Below, in pieces: positions 17,902 through 24,656 of a DNA stretch of 24,656 nt (the first letter of the stretch is position 1; each line of letters opens with the position of its first letter). A program made the translations under genes and the position numbers. The stretch is from Dichomitus squalens LYAD-421 SS1 (Eukaryota > Basidiomycota > Agaricomycetes > Polyporales > Polyporaceae): the NCBI RefSeq assembly GCF_000275845.1, contig NW_006766922.1, forward strand, positions 266,390 through 291,045, given 5' to 3'. The notes under the pieces are model-generated. The model had not been told where the DNA came from. It saw nothing but the letters and a program-made list of their open reading frames with translations, and did no database searches.

Positions 17902-20615
17902 GCGCGGTCGCGTGCGATCGTCCACGGCGCGCGGGCCGCCTGTTCCGTCCTCTTGTTGTCGTCGCTCTCGCCTAGCTCTCGCACCCGATACCCATACTCG
18001 CGCATTGATACCCAAAGCGATCGCATGTCGTTTATTCCCATCGCATATGAACGGAAACGACCTCCATAACTCTGTATTGTACCATAAGTCGCAGTCTTGT
18101 AGAGTATTCCGGAAAACCTGCGACCCTCGCATCATACCACTCTCCTATCACGTCGTCTTCCTCCATCCTCCGTATCCTCCCCCCTCTAGCACTGCGTATG
18201 CTTTTCTCAGCTTGTAGTCTCCAGAAGCTGCACGGCCGTTGCATGGTTGCCAATAATTGAACACGAAACAATTGTACACGTTGTACTAGTACCACGTCCC
18301 CAACCCATAAAGCCTGGGAATGCAAAACGAGATAGAGCCATTTGCTCAGAGGCTAGCAGTACGCGTGGACTTGAGCTCGACTACAATATGCACCAAGAAG
18401 GTTGTCATTTGTTGGTTACAGGGGCCAGAATGCTCAAGAGTGGTCAGTGACGGGCTCCCTTTCTCCATGGCACAGGAGCTGCGAGCAATCTGGACGTACC
18501 CCTGCTCGTATCTTGCATATCCACACTAAGCTTTAGCCCTGCTGCGAGTACATACTTAATGCAACCCGCGTTTGGCGCACGTTGGGATAGAATCTGCCTG
18601 ACATAGCACGGCCGGGCTCTCCTGCGTCCACCACGCGCCGTGACTCCCGACGTCCAATCGATTGATTGCGTAGATGTCCTCCGACCATAGAGCGGCCCAC
18701 CACCCTTGGAACATATTCCACATTGCTGTGCTTAGAACGAATGAGGTGAAGCTAAGTATAGTGCAAGCGGGGTGCCTCGCCGTGGCACTGGTTTACTCCG
18801 CGCGTCTGTTCGCTCCAATGCTGTCTCCGACGGTAACGGGCGCCCAGTGGTCTTTGCTTCGAACCACATCATTGACGACCCTTCATGCACGCACACCTCC
18901 CTCCCTCTGCATCTAGACATTCTGGGACATCTTCTGTGCTAATGAGACTCGGCTGCGCTCCTCAGGAAGACTGCTCGATGTTGCTTTGTTACTTCGATTG
19001 GGTCTATCGTAGTCTACTGTGCTGTGTTGCTCGCCTTGTTGTACGAGCTGGTTTCTTATAACGAGAACAAGTGCTGTCCCCCGCTCTGGCCTGACATTAG
19101 AGACTTTCTTAAGGGGGTCTGAGACATCAACGTAAGCACTAGCATGCTTGTTCTAGTCTCCGCTGGCACTGGTCTACCACAATTGCTTAGGAAGATAGGG
19201 TTCGAGGCGATTCGGAGTTTGGAGGTGAGTACAGGCTATCTTTGTTCCAATTTCTTCATGGAAGATGTCGCTTGCAGATGCGGTCATGCCGCTGTGCAGG
19301 GCCTCGGTTCAAGCCTAAGCTGCGCCAAGTGCATGGAGACAGAGTCCCGGGGGTCGGATCGGAGCGCCTTCGCGACCTATTCCCCTATGATCTGACTCTC
19401 GGGAGACCGGTGGCCGCATCGAATCTCAATGGGGTGCGTCTCATTGTGTGCACCCATACGGCGCCTCCCCTTGGAGACATTGCAGCCGGCGCTCAGAATT
19501 GTGAATTGTCGCCGCTTGTCTATCGACATAGCCGCTGTCGGCCACAATAACACCTTTGCGGCGATTCGGCGGGATGAAAAGCTATCCTGCATCGCCAACA
19601 CTCTCAAGATGGTGTTCACGAATGCTCCTCTCTCCACGGCAAATTGGTCAGCCAAGTGACGTCTCTGGCGCGGTGAAGCTGGGCTGGCTCAATCAGTGCA
19701 TAGAATGTCTTGGTATGGCTTGATTTTCTATGAACGCAGTGCACAAGGATTCCGTATTGGGGGCTTTCGCCACTGAATCAGTACAATAGGTATGTGGTCG
19801 CGGCCATGCTCTGCCCTAAGACTTCCCTCTCAATTCCTTCGGGCATATATCTCATCTCCGTCACGGCACCGGCTACTGGATGTCAAAACAACTGTGCTTT
19901 GGACCGTCTAGACTTTGAGAGGCCTGCTTGGACGCTGCCCCGGACGCTCATCTGTTGCGCCTTGCTCCGGACTTACATGTAGCTCCGGATAGCCTGCTCA
20001 GCGCATGCTCCACCTGTACTAGACTCTGTCGACTCGCTCGGAATTCATATCAGGCTTGGCTTTCCGATGGCGCATTCATCCTCAGGACAGTTCTGTTGGC
20101 TGGGAGTAGGGCGTCTTGTGGACCCTGTGCTGGCCATGATACATAGAGATATGCTACGTTCTCTCTGTCAACTAACGTACTTGGCTGCGTGGATGCTGTA
20201 CGACTACTATGAAGTCTTCTTCGTAGGCTGGCCTACACTCGCAACCTTCGCGTTCGCACTGTTCTATACAGCGTATCGAACGGCTGGGGCTGAAGGCGCC
20301 GCTCGAATAGTCACTGTTTGGGCAACGATGCAGCCGAGCGTGCCGCTGATGGGAATGCTGCTTGCCACTTCACACGCGTCTACGACGTGCCTCGGCATAG
20401 CATGTCACATTCCGCTCATATCCTAGCCAGAAGGCAGGTCCGAACACCCGCTAGCGGAGTTATGAGGCACCGCGTTCTCGCTGCGTCCGACGTACTTGCT
20501 TTTGTGGCGCACTGCCTGACCTAGGCGGTACGTGCCATGATGTATGGCATATATCTACAACCCCTCGCCGTCAATCCCTCTCTCCCCATTCTGGCCCAGA
20601 CCCCACACACGATCC
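17902..20615. other. Intergenic region between DUF6699 gene B and metacaspase B
   Basis: About 2.7 kb without a recognised gene. Hydrophobic short frames occur (for example plus 20067-20426) but lack family motifs. A short segment at 19144-19218 ends at a good GTGAGT donor, yet no fitting next exon was identified. The region may hold degenerate transposon sequence. Confidence 0.45.
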
Positions 20616-22850
20616 ATGATGCCGAAATCCTCGATGTTCCCTAACATTCCCAAGGTCAAGAGGAGCTCTACGTCCGACTCAGCCAGGTCGTCGAGATCAA
20701 CGAAGGCGAGCAAGACGATACGAAGGGCGCTGATCATCGGGATCACGTACAAAAACAGGGTGGGGGAGACACTTCGCAGTCCGCACACCGATGCGCGAGC
20801 ATGGCGACAAGTCCTCATCGGTGTGTGTAGTCTGGCTTGTCTGGGAGGGTTGCCTACTTGGCGAACTCAGCGACGGTATGTTTCTAGACAAGTACCACTA
20901 TAAGGCGACCGATATCACCCTCATGCTCGACGCCGAGGAAACCCCCAAGAACCTCGTGCCGAACAAGGAGAATCTCGTGAGTTCAACTCGTTCATCGATG
21001 CGTGGTTCTTTGGGATACCTATCACAGAGTGCGCCAGCTCCACGAGATCAAGGCACTGGTAGCCGGAGCCCGCCCTGGGGACCGGTTCATGTTCTACTGT
21101 AAGCACTCTCATCCGCAAGTCCTTCGTTCTCGCGTCCATCTCCAACCTATCGACATCATTGTGTCAGATTCGGGACACGGTACTCAGATTCAGAGCAAGA
21201 GCATCAACGAGGACGACGGGTTTGACGAAGGTGAGAATCTGTTCGCTGCACACCCCCTACCGTTATGGCGTGTAACTGATCCCGCTGGGCATAGCAATTG
21301 TTCCCTACTCTTCCTCCAATGATGTCGATCCCATACTCGATGATGTGCGTCCCAGTGTACTTTCTGAGTAACAAGGAATGGTGACTGATAGTGTTGGCCG
21401 CCAGGTTCTCCGAGAATTGCTAGTCGATCCCCTCCCAGTGGGCGCCCACCTAACGTGCATCTTCGACTCGTGCTGTTCAGGCACTCTGCTGGATCTGGAC
21501 CACTACGCGTGCAACAACGTCTACTTTCCGTGGGTCAACAGGGGAAAGCGCGACCTTCGGTTGACGCGTCGTGCTGTTCTGCGTACGTGATGCATCCCGA
21601 ACCGTGTCTGCGCGTTCAGAGGCTGAGTCATAATCTTTTCAGGACGCAAGACAGGTTTGTGTCACTTCATCTACGAAACTCTATATAGGTACTCATCATA
21701 GCGAAGTCGTGGATGACCATATCGTCAAGGTGGATCTCAAGGCATCGGATGAAATCTCGTTGACCGGAACAGGTATGTTGCAGGAAATTCCGACCATATA
21801 CTCATGACTGACAAGACATGTAAGACAAATCGCACTCAGCTGCATTAGGCGAGCCGCAGCCATGTCTCAAGATTTGCGAGCGGACGCGCTCCAAATCTCA
21901 AGTCATCCTCAAGCGCGATCAGGTCATCAACGACCTTGCTACGGCGGGCGCGACGAGTGGAAGGCGCTTCATTATCACGCGCTCGTCGACGCTGGAAGTC
22001 CCTCGCCATGGCGATCCTGTGGCAATTGAGAAGAGAAAAGCGCGACGGGTATTCTCAATCCCCCACAAGTTCACGTTCAAGGGAATCTTCTTCAAGCGCT
22101 GTGCCGAGCCCGAAACTTACCTCCCCTGTGACGGTTTTAAATGCAAGCCTGAATCACAAAGACCAAAAGCACATGTTGTGAGCAGTTTTCTTCAGGACTA
22201 CTTTACACATCGTGATCAGGTGACCTTGGGAGATCTCAATATCCGCATGTCAAGACGCCGAACAAACTTGGGAAAGTAGAAAAGGCCCAACAATGACCCA
22301 GGTACGTCCACAACATACATCAGTACCCATTGCACGGGAGATTGCCTCAAGCATGCACTGACGCACATCCTCACGTAGTCGATGATCAAATGCCTAAGTG
22401 AGTCTCAACGTCGCGCGCAGATCTATGAAATTTCAACGTTTTTCTCACCTAATAGACGTGACTCCCTACATGCCTCTTCGCAGACTTATCGAACGAGTTG
22501 GGTGCGTGGTCCTTACGTCTCAGGACCTATCAGCATACCCAATGAAATGATCTGCGTAGACATAATATACATCAAGAAACGACATTGAGGCTGCACGATT
22601 GGAGTCAGCGGCGGTTGGTGGCGTGGCGTGCAAAACACGAGCCCGGAGAAGAACTGGGGTCTCGATTTGAGATCTTCAACAGTCCTCATCCCCAAGTACG
22701 TCACCAGACACTACTCTAGTGGACTCTTGTCTAATCGCACTCTCCATTCTAGATCGGAAGTATGAACGTACTCGTAAGTCTCACATACAGACTTCAATAG
22801 CATGTACTCATCAATGCCGCTAGGTGCACGATGAGCCGTTCCGGGCATAA
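20616..22850 (+). CDS. Metacaspase B (peptidase C14, caspase domain), 15 exons
   Basis: Exons: 20616-20824, 20871-20976, 21028-21098, 21168-21230, 21295-21344, 21405-21582, 21643-21654, 21689-21772, 21849-22177, 22233-22301, 22379-22397, 22456-22501, 22560-22695, 22753-22773, 22824-22850 (TAA). Motifs in order: RRALIIGITYKN, KATDITLMLDAEETP, GDRFMFYYSGHGTQ with the catalytic His (joined across intron 3), EDDGFDE, IFDSCCSGTLLDLDHY with the catalytic Cys, CAEPETYLPCDGF, ISISACQDAEQTWE then SRKGPTMTQ, SMIKCLNVTPYMPL, LHDWSQRRLVAWR and FNSPHPQIGSMNVL. The residue after the catalytic Cys is Cys where family members usually have His. The exon 2/3 junction is one base out of frame with the best sites; a weaker donor at 20981 with an acceptor ending at 21029 restores a 473-residue frame. 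Intron 7 would be only 34 nt and intron 9 ends in GAG, so exons 7-8 are least certain. Start: ATG 20616, with ATG 20619 next to it. Role as for metacaspase A. Confidence 0.85.
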
Positions 22851-23668
22851 TGCATTACGTATACTGTGTTCACCGGCGGGTATGAACTTTTGCCTACTCT
22901 ACCTCTTCAAAAGACACTCACAACGTGCCGCCATCTGCATGTAGATATGAACACTCTTCTGGGTCCTCATTTCATTTCCGGATCTGTGGATTCCACGGAC
23001 ATCTTGCATCTTCACTTACCAATAGTTGACTTGTATGCACCCGGCTCCTTTGTTCGCTGATGCGTGCTTGCGCAGCATATGCCCCTGCTTCCCATGCTCT
23101 CGTATACCTCTGACTGTAAAGCCATAAGCTACATACCATACTGGCCACGCGAATTCCACATATGCGCTGTTCTGCCTAATCGTATCGCTCAAAAGTCATA
23201 GTTGGACCAGGGTGTCCGAGTCTCTGACGCGGTGAGACACGATCTAGTAGTGAGCTCGGCGCAGAACCTTTCCCGGTGCGCACCTTCATGCCTTGTTTCT
23301 ATCAATAGGCATGGAGACATCGCATGTTACACACAAGATCTTCTGTGGGACAGATATGTAGTCGCGGCAATGTTCAGTCTGCTGCATGAGCTCTAGCTCA
23401 ACAATCACGATCCCATCGCCGCATCGAATATCGATGTCACGGTCAGGTGTCACACGAGATTTACAGAGCGTAAGCAATGGAGCGAGGCAGATGGTCTAAA
23501 GCGTGATAAACCTTGCTATATCACGATGTTGTTCTATGTGCCAACCATCACGTATACCAGCTTCCCTTGCAGTAATCAAACAGATCACGATATGCCATCA
23601 TGATAGTGTAGCATATTCATTGTCGCCTGTGAGCCATTGACCTTAGACGATGTAAGCAGTGTTGTCAT

Positions 23669-23820
23669 TGACCCGTCAGTGACGGGGTCGGTCGATGCGT
23701 CAAGTCAAAGGGTCAATAGGTCATGTCAATGATGGACCCGTCAATCAATCGTGGGAACCTCATCGTGATTGGCCGAGGATGGGATGATGGGGACCGGCCA
23801 TCGGCCAACCCGGTCCGCAC
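23669..23820. repeat. Cluster of TGACCCGTCA-related and palindromic motifs
   Basis: GACCCGTCA occurs at 23670-23678 and again near 23735-23743, with inverted GGGTCAA at 23710-23716. The stretch ACCCGTCAGTGACGGGG is nearly palindromic, and a GGACCGG...CCGGTCC inverted pair lies near 23790-23817. Repeated nuclear-receptor-like or transposon end motifs can look like this. No coding frame covers it. Confidence 0.5.
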
Positions 23821-24619
23821 GCTCTTCAAACTCGAGTAGTTGTGCAAACCTGTAAGACTTACCTTGGATGTGAATTGACTCTGCTTCCTGTGTAACGTCA
23901 GTTGTGCACCTTGGTCCACAGTTGAGTACTCGGAGAGAGAGAAGCTGAGACTTGTATTTGATGTAGTCGCGTGTTGGGGCAGGGGATTGGACATGTTTGT
24001 ATCAGCAAGAAGTCAACGAAGAGGGGAAGCACAGGAAAACTCTTCGTGAAGATTCTGCTTCACCAGACAGAAGTCCTCGGAAACAGTTGCTTCCTGTGTC
24101 CCTTCGGTCGCATCAAAAGTTCCTGAGCCAAATGTTTTCTGTAGGAGATATAGCTGACATATACCGCAATCGTGGTCATCTGCTTCTCCAACTAGGGCTT
24201 GACAATATTTTCCACACCTTCTCTACTTGATTACCAAGAGCCTAGACCATGACGACTGGGATGTCAATGCCCCAGGTCAGATCGGCCTCAGCAACCTTTA
24301 AGCTCAAGGGACCTGGACTGATGACTTCGCAAACTCAGATAAGAACAGGTGCTATATTGTACTAAAACATTTGGGAGGCCACATGAGCAACCGGATGCAG
24401 GAATAATGTTCAGGACTGTGCACAGTAGGTCGGACTTTGTCACAGCCAACGAGCTGTGCCACCAGATAAACAAAGACAAAGCTTACTGGTGAAGGGGTTG
24501 GTGCTGAGAGCGGAGCAACCACAAGTGACACAGCAAGAGATGATGCAAAGATGTAGATTCCCTAGACTAGAAGGGGCAGTGAGAGGTAGGGCTGCTAGCT
24601 ACCTACAGAAGAGATGGGT

Positions 24620-24620
24620 N
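24620..24620. other. Ambiguous base (N)
   Basis: The single undetermined base in the window. It lies in sequence with no called feature and marks a low-confidence assembly or consensus position near the window end. Confidence 0.99.
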
Positions 24621-24656
24621 ATCGACGAGAAGATCAAGTCTGAGGTTCCCTGCCTC

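Larger units (their letters stand above)
22851..24656. other. Right-hand end, no gene recognised
   Basis: About 1.8 kb downstream of metacaspase B. All frames are short and without motifs. It includes the TGACCCGTCA repeat cluster near 23.7 kb and the ambiguous base at 24620. Confidence 0.45.

Noticed and set aside
17533..18217. Frames of 146, 181 and 200 codons over the DUF6699 B region
   Set aside because: They are shadows of the real 17188-17901 coding sequence in other frames and on the opposite strand.
22502..22550. Ending metacaspase B at the TGA at 22548-22550
   Set aside because: A GTGCGT donor at 22502 and an acceptor ending at 22559 join in frame to HDWSQRRLVAW and PHPQIGSM, typical of the family C-terminus.
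824..22850. A recent perfect 24 kb palindrome
   Set aside because: The mirrored genes match only at family level and the spacers show no obvious similarity, so a recent inverted duplication or an assembly artefact is unlikely.
1..24656. tRNA, rRNA, CRISPR array or telomere repeats
   Set aside because: No cloverleaf-type B box, conserved rRNA stretch, regularly spaced repeat-spacer array or TTAGGG run was seen on reading both strands.

Overview
The window reads as nuclear DNA of a filamentous basidiomycete (Agaricomycetes, perhaps a polypore). The evidence is genes split by many 45-100 nt GT-AG introns, two genes of the DUF6699 type that is common in Agaricomycetes, two fungal metacaspase (peptidase C14) genes, and several fragments that look like basidiomycete housekeeping genes. 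No bacterial-type operon, tRNA, rRNA or CRISPR array was seen. Species assignment is inference.

Layout. 1-417: 3' part of an LTR-like sequence with a TATA box. 824-3193 (minus): 13-exon metacaspase A. 5282-6064 (minus): DUF6699 gene A. 6065-8428: nothing recognised. 8431-15635: a roughly 7.2 kb segment bounded by inverted repeats of about 195 bp rich in the palindrome CAAATATTTG and flanked by TA on both sides. Inside it are broken pieces of unrelated host genes: a rhodanese-type piece of a ubiquitin protease, a FAD monooxygenase piece, a mitochondrial carrier, a tRNase Z first exon, a membrane protein and one unidentified fragment, plus GA-rich repeats, a CArG-box hairpin and a 4 x 20 bp tandem repeat. 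17188-17901 (plus): DUF6699 gene B, intact and intronless. 20616-22850 (plus): metacaspase B, 15 exons. 22851-24656: nothing coding recognised, one cluster of short repeats and one ambiguous base.

The main pattern is mirror symmetry. On each side of the broken-gene segment lies a DUF6699 gene followed downstream, on the same strand, by a metacaspase, and both pairs point outward. The metacaspases share intron positions and exon sizes (63, 69, 19 and 46 nt exons recur in order), so they are true paralogues, but their proteins have diverged strongly. The gene pair may have been duplicated in inverted orientation long ago, or two members of large families may lie here by chance. The broken-gene segment between them looks younger and may be a gene-capturing transposon, or a degenerate zone between two opposite insertions of one small element.

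Exon models were built by hand from splice signals, conserved family motifs and comparison of the two paralogues. Family names come from recognised motifs, not from a database search.
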